Positions 1 through 9,143 of a DNA stretch of 64,000 bases are shown piece after piece; the stretch's first letter is position 1, and every line of letters begins with the position of its first letter. Source of the stretch: Bacteroidota bacterium (GTDB lineage: Bacteria > Bacteroidota > Bacteroidia > Flavobacteriales > Flavobacteriaceae); NCBI GenBank assembly GCA_020161455.1, contig JAIUNZ010000005.1:171005-235004 (forward strand), read 5' to 3'. Position numbers and translations under genes: made by a program. The notes under the pieces are model-generated. The model did no database searches and was not told the origin of the DNA. It was given only the letters and a program-made list of their open reading frames with translations.

Positions 1-1501
1 CGGGATAAAAAAGTTCTTCTAGTCGTTTTGCAATGCCAATGACAGCAATTTTTCCGCGCAATTCTAATTCGTCCAAACTTTTTAAAGCCGACGAAAGTTG
101 TCCTTTTCCGCCATCAATGATGATGAGTTGTGGCAAGGGTTGGTTTTCGTCTAATAATCGTTTGTAGCGACGGTACACCACTTCTTCCATTGAAGCAAAA
201 TCATTTGGTCCTTCAACGGTTTTGATGTTAAAATGACGGTAGTCTTTTTTGCTCGGTTTTCCATCTTTAAAAACTACGCAAGCCGATACAGGATTGGTGC
301 CTTGAATATTGGAATTGTCAAAACATTCAATATGTCGCGGCTCTACCGATAGGCGTAAATCTTTCTTCATCTGCGCCATAATTCGGTTGGTGTGTCGCTC
401 TGGGTCAACAATTTGCATTTGTTTTAGTTGCTCCAGTCTTTGGTATTTGGCATTGCGCTCGGATAAATCGAGGATTTGTTTTTTGTCGCCCAGTTGTGGC
501 ACGGATATTTTGATGTTTTCGCCCAAATCGAGTGGAAAAGGAAGAATTATTTCTTTGGAAGTTAATTTAAATCGTTCTCGGAGTTCAATTACGGCAAGTT
601 CAAGCAATTCTTCGTTGGTTTCGTCTAATTTTTTCTTGATTTCCATGGTATGCGAACGAATTATTGCGCCAAATGAAACTTGCAGGAAATTAACATACGC
701 CGTGGTTTCGTCCGAAATGATGGAAAACACATCTACCGAAGCCATTTTTGGGTTAAAAACCGTAGAACGTGCCTGATAATTTTCGAGCGATTCAATTTTT
801 TCTTTAATTTTTTGCGCTTCTTCAAATTGCATGTTGCTCGAAAAAGTGTGCATTTTTGACTTAAAATCGCGCAAACTTTCTTTAAAATTACCTTTCAATA
901 TTTCACGAATAGCATGCACTTGTTCTTGATAGTTTTCTAGTGTTTCCAATCCTTCACACGGTCCTTTGCAGTTGCCAATGTGGTATTCTAAACACACTTT
1001 GTACTTTCCTTTTTCGATGTTGGAAGCGCTTAAATCATAATTACAAGTTCGCAATGGGTACAACTCCTTAATCAAATCGAGTAGTGTATTGACGATTTTA
1101 AAATTGGTATAGGGACCAAAATATTCCGAGCCGTCTTTAACCATTCTTCGCGTTGGAAATATCCTCGAAAAAGGTTCTTTTTTGATGCAAATCCACGGAT
1201 AGGTTTTGTCGTCTTTTAGGTTGATATTGTAGCGTGGTTGTAGTTTTTTGATGAGGTTATTTTCAAGCAAAAAAGCATCCGATTCGTTGGCTACTATGAT
1301 GTGTTTTATGGTCACAATTTTTTTGACCAGCACGCGCGTCTTACCGTTGTCGTGGGTTTTTGTAAAATAGGAAGCCACTCTTTTTTTGAGGTTTTTGGCT
1401 TTGCCTACATACAATATTTTGCCGTCCTTATCATAATATTGATAAACACCAGGACCTTCGGGCAAGGTTTGCAATTGAAGTTCGAGTGACGGTTGTTCCA
1501 T
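1..1501 (-). CDS. uvrC: Excinuclease ABC subunit C, 3' part cut by window edge
   Basis: UvrC makes the two incisions in nucleotide excision repair once UvrA/UvrB have marked a lesion. About 500 codons are visible from the ATG at 1501. The N-terminus has a GIY-YIG nuclease domain (GVYQYY, then YVGKAKNLKKR). A cysteine-containing stretch (CLEYHIGNCKGPCEG) and a UVR-type segment (FEEAQKI) follow. The part nearest the edge is the RNase H-like nuclease domain (IIDGGKGQL). Family members are about 600 residues, so roughly the last 100 lie outside the window. The ATG fits a TATTTTTG element about 22 bases upstream. Identification is firm. Confidence 0.96.
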   Translation of the reverse strand, partial: MEQPSLELQLQTLPEGPGVYQYYDKDGKILYVGKAKNLKKRVASYFTKTHDNGKTRVLVKKIVTIKHIIVANESDAFLLENNLIKKLQPRYNINLKDDKTYPWICIKKEPFSRIFPTRRMVKDGSEYFGPYTNFKIVNTLLDLIKELYPLRTCNYDLSASNIEKGKYKVCLEYHIGNCKGPCEGLETLENYQEQVHAIREILKGNFKESLRDFKSKMHTFSSNMQFEEAQKIKEKIESLENYQARSTVFNPKMASVDVFSIISDETTAYVNFLQVSFGAIIRSHTMEIKKKLDETNEELLELAVIELRERFKLTSKEIILPFPLDLGENIKISVPQLGDKKQILDLSERNAKYQRLEQLKQMQIVDPERHTNRIMAQMKKDLRLSVEPRHIECFDNSNIQGTNPVSACVVFKDGKPSKKDYRHFNIKTVEGPNDFASMEEVVYRRYKRLLDENQPLPQLIIIDGGKGQLSSALKSLDELELRGKIAVIGIAKRLEELFYP

Positions 1502-1523
1502 AAACGAGTACACATTTGTGTTA

Positions 1524-1531
1524 CAAAAATA
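1524..1531 (-). promoter_or_regulatory. Candidate -7 element for uvrC
   Basis: On the minus strand the bases read TATTTTTG, matching the Bacteroidota -7 consensus TAnnTTTG. It lies a short leader upstream of the uvrC ATG. No clear -33 TTTG is visible. Confidence 0.5.
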
Positions 1532-1584
1532 AGATAAAATTATGGACTAGCAGAATGCCTCTTCAATGGGGTTATGAACCACTT

Positions 1585-1750
1585 AAATTAATAAATTTCA
1601 TTAATTAATTATTAAATTTTATCAATTAATAATTATATAGTATTTAATTATTAATAATATTTATTTAGAATTAAATATTTTTCATAAATATTTTAATAAA
1701 GTTTATTTAATATTTAATAAAAAACATTAATTTTATATTTAAATTAATCT
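1585..1750. other. Extreme A/T-only intergenic stretch
   Basis: About 165 bp between divergently oriented uvrC and the next gene contain only a handful of G or C bases. It is full of short overlapping ATTAAT and TTAATAA motifs. No hairpin with a GC stem and no gene is visible. It may hold the promoter of the downstream gene, a bent or easily melted segment, or just drift. Confidence 0.6.
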
Positions 1751-1759
1751 GTTATTAGT

Positions 1760-2236
1760 ATGCCCATAGAAAATTTAGGAAAAAATCATTTTACAGCTGC
1801 CGAAAAAACGCAGTTAAATGATGCAGTCGATACCATTATGAGTCTTATTGGTGCTAAAACCTATAATTTGAGCCCAAAAGAACGTAGCAAATATGGCAAA
1901 ATTGGCGACAAGAAGAAGCTGCTGATTACCAAAACCAAAGAGTATCACGAAAACACACCAGCGCTGCAATCGCCCGATGTGAATTGGGAAGAATTTGAAG
2001 CCGACTATGAAACCAGGCATTTTGCGTCGCAAAAATTGTTGCAACTTCGAGCGGCAGTAGAAATGATGTTGAACATCAAAATTTTGCACGATCACGATAA
2101 TTTTCAAGATGCTTTGCGCGATTATCAGTATGCTATTTATAAAAATAAATTTGGCAATCAATTGGGTTTTGCGCCCAAAATAGATTCCCTAAAAGATTTT
2201 TTTCCAAAGACCGGAAAGAAACACAAAAAAGAATAA
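1760..2236 (+). CDS. Hypothetical protein, 158 aa
   Basis: I do not recognise this family. The product is soluble and mainly helical in appearance, with no signal peptide, membrane segment or cysteines. It has a charged N-terminal half (NLSPKERSKYGKIGDKKK), a central acidic patch and a basic tail (KTGKKHKKE). It starts at ATG 1760 directly after the A/T-rich region, and its stop is followed within 34 bp by the aspartoacylase-like gene, so the two are probably co-transcribed. Base composition matches its neighbours and the frame is open throughout. Function unknown. Confidence 0.7.
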   Translation: MPIENLGKNHFTAAEKTQLNDAVDTIMSLIGAKTYNLSPKERSKYGKIGDKKKLLITKTKEYHENTPALQSPDVNWEEFEADYETRHFASQKLLQLRAAVEMMLNIKILHDHDNFQDALRDYQYAIYKNKFGNQLGFAPKIDSLKDFFPKTGKKHKKE

Positions 2237-2269
2237 TTGATTTATTTTTCATCCAAAACATACCACTTC

Positions 2270-3241
2270 ATGCCCAACAATAACGAACTAATTATACTCA
2301 AAGAAACCATTTTGCCAGGCGAAAGCAAAACCATCAACATGGAAATTGCGAAGTTGCAAACGATGACCAAACTGAAAATTCCAATCATTGTAGAACGTTC
2401 TAAAAAACCTGGTCCAACGGTGCTTTTTTCGGCGGGTTTGCATGGCGATGAAATTAATGGTGTTGAAATTGTGCGCCAACTCATCACCCAAAAAATCAAT
2501 AAACCAAGTTGTGGCACAATAATTTGCATTCCGGTTTTGAATGTTTTTGGGTTTGTCAATCAATCACGTCAGTTTCCGGATGGAAGAGATTTGAACCGTG
2601 TTTTTCCGGGCAGCAAAGGCGGTTCCTTGGCAAGCAGGTTTGCCTATTATATTTTAAAAGAAGTGATTCCACATGTAGATTATATTGTCGATTTTCATGC
2701 TGGCGGCGCTAGTCGATTTAATGCACCACAAATTAGAATTGTGCCCAATGATGCGGAATTAAAAGCACTTTCAGAAGTTTTTAATGCGCCATTTGGGTTG
2801 TATTCTAAAAACATTTCGGGTAGTTTTAGAAACGCTTGTACCAAATTGGGTAAAAAAATATTGCTTTTTGAAGGCGGAAAATCGGCACACATCGATTTGC
2901 ATATTACTAGAGAAGGCATTGAAGGTTCGAAACGCTTTTTAGAACATTTGGACATGTTATCGTCCAAACAAAAAACCATTCTGCCCAAAAAAAATACGAT
3001 TTACATCAAAAAATCAAGCTGGATTAGAGCCAACTCGTCGGGAATGTTTCATGTGGAAGTAAAAATTAATGCTTTTGTGAATAAAGGACAATTGTTGGCT
3101 ACTATTTCTGATCCTTATGGAAAAGTTGAACACAAAGTAAAAGCACCCAATTCGGGTTATATAATCAATGTAAACGACGCTTCAATTGTATATCAAGGCG
3201 ATGCAATATTTCATATTACAAATACTTTAGAAAATGACTAA
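2270..3241 (+). CDS. Succinylglutamate desuccinylase / aspartoacylase family hydrolase
   Basis: A zinc-dependent amidohydrolase of the M14-like AstE/AspA superfamily. These enzymes remove acyl groups from N-acyl amino acids; the substrate here cannot be read from sequence. The zinc motif GLHGDE supplies His and Glu near residues 58-61, and the third ligand is the His in DFHAGG near residue 143. The C-terminal ~80 residues resemble a biotinyl/lipoyl-like beta fold (GQLLATISDPYG, VKAPNSGYI) seen in many bacterial members. A TTG-initiated longer frame from 2237 exists, but ATG 2270 is the better start. The 3' end overlaps the next gene by 8 bp, so they are translationally linked. Confidence 0.85.
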   Translation: MPNNNELIILKETILPGESKTINMEIAKLQTMTKLKIPIIVERSKKPGPTVLFSAGLHGDEINGVEIVRQLITQKINKPSCGTIICIPVLNVFGFVNQSRQFPDGRDLNRVFPGSKGGSLASRFAYYILKEVIPHVDYIVDFHAGGASRFNAPQIRIVPNDAELKALSEVFNAPFGLYSKNISGSFRNACTKLGKKILLFEGGKSAHIDLHITREGIEGSKRFLEHLDMLSSKQKTILPKKNTIYIKKSSWIRANSSGMFHVEVKINAFVNKGQLLATISDPYGKVEHKVKAPNSGYIINVNDASIVYQGDAIFHITNTLEND

Positions 3242-3803
3242 AAAAGAATTACGAACAAAACACAAAGCACTACGGGCTAAACTTTCGGCGGAAGAAATTG
3301 AGGAAAAAAGTTTGCAGATAGCTAATCAATTATTGAAATTAGACATTTGGAAGAATACTTTTTTTCATATTTATTTGCCAATCAGGGAAAAAAACGAAGT
3401 CGATACTGAGTTTATACTGCAAATTCTTCATGGGAAAGACAAGGAAATTGTGGTTTCAAAAAGCAATTTTGAAACGCTGAAAATGAATCATTTTTTATTA
3501 ACAGAAAACACAAAACTTAAGAAAAACGAATATAATATTGATGAACCCGTTTATGGTTTGAGTGTTCCTGATGATATGATTGATGTGATTTTTGTACCGC
3601 TATTGGCGTATGATAAAAATGGCTATAGAGTAGGATATGGCAAAGGATTTTATGATCGCTTTTTGTTAGATTGCCGATTCGATTCTATTAAAATAGGGCT
3701 TTCGTTTTTTGAACCTGAAGAAGAATTTATCGATGATGTTTCGGTTACTGATATTCCGCTAGATTATTGTGTAACTACTCAAAACGTTCATTCGTTCCGA
3801 TAG
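3234..3803 (+). CDS. ygfA: 5-formyltetrahydrofolate cyclo-ligase
   Basis: Catalyses ATP-dependent conversion of 5-formyl-THF to 5,10-methenyl-THF, returning stored folate to one-carbon metabolism. The hallmark motif YRVGYGKGFYDRFL lies near residues 124-137 and the basic N-terminus (KKELRTKHKALRAKL) is typical. Length (189 aa) is normal for the family. Its ATG lies inside the last codons of the upstream hydrolase gene. Its last 29 bp overlap the 3' end of lspA on the opposite strand. Confidence 0.93.
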   Translation: MTKKELRTKHKALRAKLSAEEIEEKSLQIANQLLKLDIWKNTFFHIYLPIREKNEVDTEFILQILHGKDKEIVVSKSNFETLKMNHFLLTENTKLKKNEYNIDEPVYGLSVPDDMIDVIFVPLLAYDKNGYRVGYGKGFYDRFLLDCRFDSIKIGLSFFEPEEEFIDDVSVTDIPLDYCVTTQNVHSFR

Positions 3804-4410
3804 AAACTCTTTTAGTAAATGCTTTTTTGTTGAAGACAATCAATATTCCAACACCAGTAGAAATTGCCACATCGGCCACGTTAAAAATAGCATTGAAAAA
3901 AGTAAATGGTTTTCCACCAATAAACGGAACCCATTCGGGCATTGGATAATCTTGTATAATTGGGAAATAAAACATGTCAACTACTTTTCCGTGAAACCAT
4001 GTACCATAAGGGTTTTCAGAGAACATCACTGCCAAATGATTGTAGCTGTCGTCAAAAACAACGCCGTAAAAAATAGAATCAATAATATTTCCAACAGCAC
4101 CAGCAAAAATTAATGAAATGGCGACCATCAAAAAATTAGAGCTGTGTTTTTTGCTAGAATCATACAACCAATAAGCAATGCCGCCAACTGCAAAAATTCT
4201 AAAAATGGTTAAAATTAATTTTCCATAATCACCCGGGATTTTTGCACCCCAAGCCATTCCTTCGTTTTCAATCAACAATAGTTTGAACCAATTGGCAACT
4301 TCTATTTGTCCGGCTTCACCATATATGAAATTAGTTTTGACATAAATTTTAGAGAATTGATCAATCACTAATACTAGGAAAATGATTAAAACAGAATTGC
4401 GTAAAGACAT
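3775..4410 (-). CDS. lspA: Lipoprotein signal peptidase (signal peptidase II)
   Basis: Inner-membrane aspartyl protease that cleaves signal peptides of prolipoproteins after lipid modification. Four hydrophobic segments are visible. The family motifs GNIID, VVDMFYFP and FNVADVAI are present; the last two carry the catalytic aspartates. At 211 aa it is longer than the ~160 aa proteobacterial enzymes because of an insertion between the GNIID and VVDMF motifs, as I recall for Flavobacteriia. A promoter element lies upstream and the dksA-like terminator separates it from the preceding operon. It serves the lipoproteins in this window, such as the two kinases at 52.7-57.6 kb. Confidence 0.95.
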   Translation of the reverse strand: MSLRNSVLIIFLVLVIDQFSKIYVKTNFIYGEAGQIEVANWFKLLLIENEGMAWGAKIPGDYGKLILTIFRIFAVGGIAYWLYDSSKKHSSNFLMVAISLIFAGAVGNIIDSIFYGVVFDDSYNHLAVMFSENPYGTWFHGKVVDMFYFPIIQDYPMPEWVPFIGGKPFTFFNAIFNVADVAISTGVGILIVFNKKAFTKRVSIGTNERFE

Positions 4411-4429
4411 TTTTTGAAAATTAATGGTG

Positions 4430-4437
4430 CAAAAATA
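4430..4437 (-). promoter_or_regulatory. Candidate -7 element for lspA
   Basis: Minus strand reads TATTTTTG (TAnnTTTG consensus), 19 bases upstream of the lspA ATG and just downstream of the preceding terminator. Confidence 0.5.
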
Positions 4438-4455
4438 GTGTTTTTTTATAAAAAA

Positions 4456-4478
4456 TAACGCTCCTATGAGGAGCGTTA
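4456..4478 (-). terminator. Intrinsic terminator after the ileS-dksA-like operon
   Basis: Perfect 9-bp stem (TAACGCTCC / GGAGCGTTA) with a 5-base loop. On the minus strand it is followed by a T-rich run. It closes the ileS/dksA-like unit before lspA. Confidence 0.85.
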
Positions 4479-4499
4479 AATGATTGGTTTTTTTATTAT

Positions 4500-4880
4500 T
4501 TATCGCTGTAAATTCTTTGCCTCAATGCTCATGGTAGCATGAGGAACAACTTTTAAGCGTTCTTTGCTTATAAGTTTTCCGGTTACTTTGCAAATGCCAT
4601 AAGTTTTGTTTTCTACACGGAAAAGTGCATTTTTCAAATCACGAATGAATTTTTCTTGACGAATAGCTAATTGTGAATTTGCTTCTTTAGACATTGTTTC
4701 ACTACCTTCTTCAAATGCTTTAAAAGTAGGCGATGTATCATCAGTACCGTTATTTAAATCATTCATATAAGCACTTTTTATCAATTCTAAATCGGATTGT
4801 GCTTTTTCTATTTTTTTTACAATAATTTCTTTGAACTCAGCTAAATCAGCATCTGAGTATCTCATTTTTTCTTCTACCAT
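4500..4880 (-). CDS. TraR/DksA-family protein with degenerate zinc finger
   Basis: A DksA-like protein of 126 aa. DksA proteins enter the RNA polymerase secondary channel and, with ppGpp, alter initiation. The N-terminal ~90 residues look like the family's coiled coil, with an acidic turn GTDDTSP near its tip. The C-terminal finger keeps the surrounding signature (YGIC, TGKLI, RLKVVPHA), but only the first cysteine (about residue 97) remains. The second position of that CxxC is Thr, and the second pair is replaced by SIEA, so zinc cannot be held in the usual way. It lies 7 bp after ileS and is presumably co-transcribed with it. Confidence 0.9.
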   Translation of the reverse strand: MVEEKMRYSDADLAEFKEIIVKKIEKAQSDLELIKSAYMNDLNNGTDDTSPTFKAFEEGSETMSKEANSQLAIRQEKFIRDLKNALFRVENKTYGICKVTGKLISKERLKVVPHATMSIEAKNLQR

Positions 4881-4887
4881 CTTTTTT

Positions 4888-7800
4888 CTATTTTGAGATT
4901 ACTATTTTGGTTTTTATATCATCAAATTCAATTTCTAAACCCTCTAAATGGTCTTCAAAAATCAATTCATTTGTTAATGTTTCCGATTTAATATAATTTT
5001 CATTAGAAAGGACTGCTTTCTCTAAATCGCCAAATCGTTGAATTTTCACTTTTATTTTATCAGTAACTTCAAATCCTGAGTCTTTTCTAAGATTTTGAAT
5101 TCTGTTTACCAATTCTCTTGCAATACCTTCTTCTTTTAATTCTTCGTTGATGGTAATATCTAATGCAACAGTTATACCATTGGCATTGGCGACCAACCAA
5201 CCTGGAATATCTTGAGAAGTAATCTCAACGTCTTCGGATGTTAAAATTATACTTTTTCCTGAAATAACAAGTACTACCAAGTTATTGGTTTCAATTTCTT
5301 TAATTTGCTCAGTGCTGAAGCTTTGTATTTCTTTGGCAATCAAACCCATATCTTTGCCAAATCGTGGGCCAAGTGTCTTGAAATTGGGTTTAATTTGCTT
5401 TACTAATACACCTGATGCATCGTCTAAAAGCTCGACTTCTTTAACATTTACTTCTGCTTTTATCAAGTCGGAAACTGCTTCAATTTCAGCTCTAAAATTA
5501 TCGTCAAGCACTGGAATCATTACCTTTTGCAACGGTTGACGCACCTTAATCATTTCCTTTTTTCGAAGTGATAAAACGAGTGACGAAACTGTTTGTGCTT
5601 TCATCATTTTGCTTTCCAACGATTTATCAACAAAGTTTTCAACCGAAACTGGAAAATTTGCTAAGTGAACGCTGGTAAAATCTTCTTTTCCAGTTGTGTT
5701 AATCAAATCAGTATATAATTTGTCCATAAAAAATGGCGCTATTGGAGCTGCTAATTTGGCAACGGTCAACAAACAAGTATATAACGTTTGATATGCTGCA
5801 ATTTTATCCGTTCCATATTCGCCTTTCCAGAATCTTCTTCTACAAAGTCGAACATACCAGTTGCTTAAATTTTCTTGAACAAATTCTGAAATTGCTCTTG
5901 CTGCTTTTGTTGGTTCATAATCAGCATACGATTCATCTGCTAATTTTATCAAAGTATGTAATTCTGATAAAATCCATCGGTCAATTTCTGGGCGTTCATT
6001 CAACGGAATTTCAGCTTCAGAATAATTGAAATTATCAATATTGGCATACAAACTAAAGAACGAATACGTGTTGTATAATGTTCCAAAGAATTTACGACGA
6101 ACCTCTGCAACACCTTCAATATCAAATTTTAAATTGTCCCAAGGATTTGCATTGGCAATCATGTACCAACGTGTAGCATCTGGACCATATTCTGCCAATG
6201 TTGTAAATGGATCAACAGCATTTCCTAAACGTTTAGACATTTTTTGTCCGTTTTTGTCTAGAACTAATCCGTTTGAAACTACATTTTTATACGCAATTTT
6301 ATCAAAAACTAATGTTCCAATAGCGTGTAACGTATAAAACCAACCACGTGTTTGGTCAACACCTTCTGCAATAAAATCAGCTGGGAAATCTAAATTTCCA
6401 TCAATTTTTTCTTTGTTTTCAAACGGATAATGCCATTGTGCATAAGGCATTGCACCCGAATCAAACCAAACATCAATTAAATCGGCTTCACGTTTCATTG
6501 GTTTACCTGACGGCGAAACCAATACAATTTCATCGACTACATTTTTATGTAAATCAACTAAATCGTAATTTTCTTCAGTCATATTTCCAATTTCGAATCC
6601 TTTAAATGGATTTTCTTTTTGGAAACCAGCAACGATAGATTTTTCGATTTCGTTGTATAATTCTTCAACAGAACCAATTAAAATTTCTTCTGTTCCTTCT
6701 TCGTTTCTCCATATTGGTAAAGGAATACCCCAATACCTTGAACGCGATAAATTCCAATCGTTTGCATTTTTTAGCCAATTTCCAAAACGTCCTTCACCAG
6801 TAGCTTTTGGCTTCCAGTTAATCGTTTCATTTAAATCAAACATTCTATCCTTAACTTCAGTAATTTTTATGAACCAAGAATCTAATGGATAATATAAAAT
6901 AGGTTTGTCTGTTCGCCAACAATGTGGATAACTGTGTACATATTTTTCAACTTTAAAAGCCTTATTTTCTTCTTTTAATTGGATGGCAATTTCAACATCG
7001 GCAGAACGCTCTGGAGCTTCACCATCGTTGTAATATTCGTTTTTAACATATTTCCCAGAATAATCGCCAAGACCTTGAATAAATTTGCCTTGTAAATCTA
7101 CTAATGGAACTAAATTATCATTGGCATCTTTAACCAATAATGGTGGAACTTCTGGCGTTGCTTCTTTAGCTACTTTTGCATCATCAGCACCAAATGTTGG
7201 CGCAGTGTGAACAATTCCTGTTCCATCTTCGGTAGTAACGAAATCTCCTGAAATTACTCTAAAAGCATTTTCTGGATTTTGATATGGTAATGCTAATGGT
7301 AATAATTGTTCGTAACGAATTCCGACTAAATCAGTGCCTTTAAATTCTTTTAGAACTTGAAAAGGAATTTTTTTATCACCTTCTTTAAAGTTTTCAAAAT
7401 CACCTGGCTCTGTACTTTCAAAAAAACCTTTAGTAAATTGTTTTCCAACTAAATTTTTAGCTAAAATCACTTTTGTAGGTCGAAAAGTATATTGATTAAA
7501 TGTTTCCACTAAAACATAATCGATTTTTGGTCCAACAGTCAACGCAGTATTTGAAGGTAATGTCCAAGGCGTTGTGGTCCAAGCTAAAATATGAACATCG
7601 CCAAAACCTTGTAAAAAACTTGGTAAAGATTCTGGTTTTGTTTTAAATTGAGCTACAACTGTTGTATCGGTAACATCGCGATAACTTCCTGGTTGGTTTA
7701 CTTCGTGAGAAGATAATCCTGTTCCAGCTTTTGGAGAATACGGTTGAATGGTGTAACCTTTGTACATCAAATCTTTGTTATAGATTTGTTTTAAAAGCCA

Positions 7801-8286
7801 CCAAACCGTTTCCATGTATTTTGATTTATAAGTAATGTATGGATTTTCCATATCTACCCAATACCCCATTTTTTCGGTCAAATCGTTCCAAACATCTGTG
7901 TAACGCATGACGGTTTTTTTACACGCTTCGTTGTATTCTTCTACCGAAATGGTTTTGCCAATATCTTCTTTAGTAATTCCTAATTCTTTTTCAGTGCCTA
8001 ATTCTACGGGCAATCCGTGTGTATCCCAACCTGCTTTTCGCTTTACTTGGAAACCTTTTTGAGTTTTATAGCGACAAAAAATATCTTTAATTGCTCTTGC
8101 CATCACATGGTGAATTCCAGGCAAACCATTTGCAGATGGTGGCCCTTCAAAAAACACATAAGGCGTTGCACCTTCACGTGAAGTTACACTTTGTTCGAAG
8201 ACATTATTTTTTTTCCAGAAATCAAGAACTTCTGAAGCCACAGTAGGCAAGTCAAGTCCTTTGTATTCAGTAAACTTAGTACTCAT
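4888..8286 (-). CDS. ileS: Isoleucine--tRNA ligase
   Basis: Class I aminoacyl-tRNA synthetase charging tRNA-Ile, with an editing domain that removes mischarged valine. The HIGH-type motif is GIHH (near residue 57) and the KMSKR loop lies near residue 680. The WTTTPWTLPSN editing-domain motif is present. Length 1132 aa is that of the longer, eukaryote-like IleRS clade common in Bacteroidota. A weak -7 element sits upstream of its ATG, and the dksA-like gene follows within 7 bp. Confidence 0.97.
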   Translation of the reverse strand: MSTKFTEYKGLDLPTVASEVLDFWKKNNVFEQSVTSREGATPYVFFEGPPSANGLPGIHHVMARAIKDIFCRYKTQKGFQVKRKAGWDTHGLPVELGTEKELGITKEDIGKTISVEEYNEACKKTVMRYTDVWNDLTEKMGYWVDMENPYITYKSKYMETVWWLLKQIYNKDLMYKGYTIQPYSPKAGTGLSSHEVNQPGSYRDVTDTTVVAQFKTKPESLPSFLQGFGDVHILAWTTTPWTLPSNTALTVGPKIDYVLVETFNQYTFRPTKVILAKNLVGKQFTKGFFESTEPGDFENFKEGDKKIPFQVLKEFKGTDLVGIRYEQLLPLALPYQNPENAFRVISGDFVTTEDGTGIVHTAPTFGADDAKVAKEATPEVPPLLVKDANDNLVPLVDLQGKFIQGLGDYSGKYVKNEYYNDGEAPERSADVEIAIQLKEENKAFKVEKYVHSYPHCWRTDKPILYYPLDSWFIKITEVKDRMFDLNETINWKPKATGEGRFGNWLKNANDWNLSRSRYWGIPLPIWRNEEGTEEILIGSVEELYNEIEKSIVAGFQKENPFKGFEIGNMTEENYDLVDLHKNVVDEIVLVSPSGKPMKREADLIDVWFDSGAMPYAQWHYPFENKEKIDGNLDFPADFIAEGVDQTRGWFYTLHAIGTLVFDKIAYKNVVSNGLVLDKNGQKMSKRLGNAVDPFTTLAEYGPDATRWYMIANANPWDNLKFDIEGVAEVRRKFFGTLYNTYSFFSLYANIDNFNYSEAEIPLNERPEIDRWILSELHTLIKLADESYADYEPTKAARAISEFVQENLSNWYVRLCRRRFWKGEYGTDKIAAYQTLYTCLLTVAKLAAPIAPFFMDKLYTDLINTTGKEDFTSVHLANFPVSVENFVDKSLESKMMKAQTVSSLVLSLRKKEMIKVRQPLQKVMIPVLDDNFRAEIEAVSDLIKAEVNVKEVELLDDASGVLVKQIKPNFKTLGPRFGKDMGLIAKEIQSFSTEQIKEIETNNLVVLVISGKSIILTSEDVEITSQDIPGWLVANANGITVALDITINEELKEEGIARELVNRIQNLRKDSGFEVTDKIKVKIQRFGDLEKAVLSNENYIKSETLTNELIFEDHLEGLEIEFDDIKTKIVISK

Positions 8287-8312
8287 TTTTGTCGTTTTCT
8301 TTAATCAGTTTG

Positions 8313-8320
8313 CGAAAGTA
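8313..8320 (-). promoter_or_regulatory. Candidate -7 element for ileS
   Basis: Minus strand reads TACTTTCG, one mismatch from TAnnTTTG, 26 bases before the ileS ATG. Confidence 0.35.
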
Positions 8321-8407
8321 AGGAATTTTAAGAAAAGAGAATAGAAAATAGATGAAAGACAACAGACTTTTAAGAAAATTTTAAAATTTAAATAACTTTT
8401 CAACTAA

Positions 8408-9115
8408 TTATGCAAAAACTTCTTTTAAAACTTCCAAGGATTTAGGTTTTTTGAAACCATCGAGATGAATTGAATAGTAATCGATTATGAATTTTAGTAA
8501 TTGTTGACGTTCTGAAGCTAAAAAAAGTTTTTTTGAGCTGTCGAATTTGAGTTCTAAAAGCTTTTTTAATAGTACGGTTTCTTGAAAATTAAGACAACTT
8601 GTTCCTTGATATTCTGAAAAAACACCATCAATCATTTCAAAATAATTTCCATTGGCTTTATTTGGGAAGAAACCAAAAAACTTGGTCATTTGAAGAAGAA
8701 AAATTAAATGAAAATTAGTAATTTCTTCATGATTATCGAGCCAAAGCAGTGCCGTTTCTAGAAACGTAAAGAGGTTTTCGTTTTCTTCCTCTTCTTTGAT
8801 GCTGTGATGCAACATTTCCGAAAGAAATAAAATTATTGAACTTTTCACAACGTCAGTTGCAATGGTTTGATAAGAATAGGCTAACTTTATTTCTTTAAAA
8901 TGTTCTAAGGTGCCTTTATTCTTGTGATTGGCTTCGATTTCTAGAATAGAAAAAGGTTGAAAATAGGCTATTTTTTGATTTGATTTTTTAGCCGAAAATG
9001 CATTTGGAACAAAATAGCTTTTTAGTCCATCGCTTTGAGTAAAACATTTAACTATCAATGATTTTTCTTGATATTTTAGAGAAGAAATAACAATAGCTTT
9101 GGTTTTTACCAACAT
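8408..9115 (-). CDS. recO: DNA repair protein RecO
   Basis: RecO works with RecR and RecF to load RecA at gaps coated with SSB. The N-terminal OB-fold start (VKTKAIVISSLKYQEKSLIVKCFT) and the helical remainder fit the family, and 235 aa is the usual length. I see no intact four-cysteine zinc cluster; flavobacterial RecO often lacks one. The start lies 28 bp after the porZ stop, so porZ and recO form one unit. Confidence 0.92.
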   Translation of the reverse strand: MLVKTKAIVISSLKYQEKSLIVKCFTQSDGLKSYFVPNAFSAKKSNQKIAYFQPFSILEIEANHKNKGTLEHFKEIKLAYSYQTIATDVVKSSIILFLSEMLHHSIKEEEENENLFTFLETALLWLDNHEEITNFHLIFLLQMTKFFGFFPNKANGNYFEMIDGVFSEYQGTSCLNFQETVLLKKLLELKFDSSKKLFLASERQQLLKFIIDYYSIHLDGFKKPKSLEVLKEVFA

Positions 9116-9143
9116 TGGGATTTGGAATTTTTCCGTTTGGAAT

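Noticed and set aside
309-776. 155-aa + strand ORF at the left end
   Set aside because: Antisense to uvrC, whose motifs are clear on the minus strand.
2237-2269. TTG-initiated longer start for the aspartoacylase-like gene
   Set aside because: The extra 11 residues precede a good ATG at 2270 and match nothing in the family.
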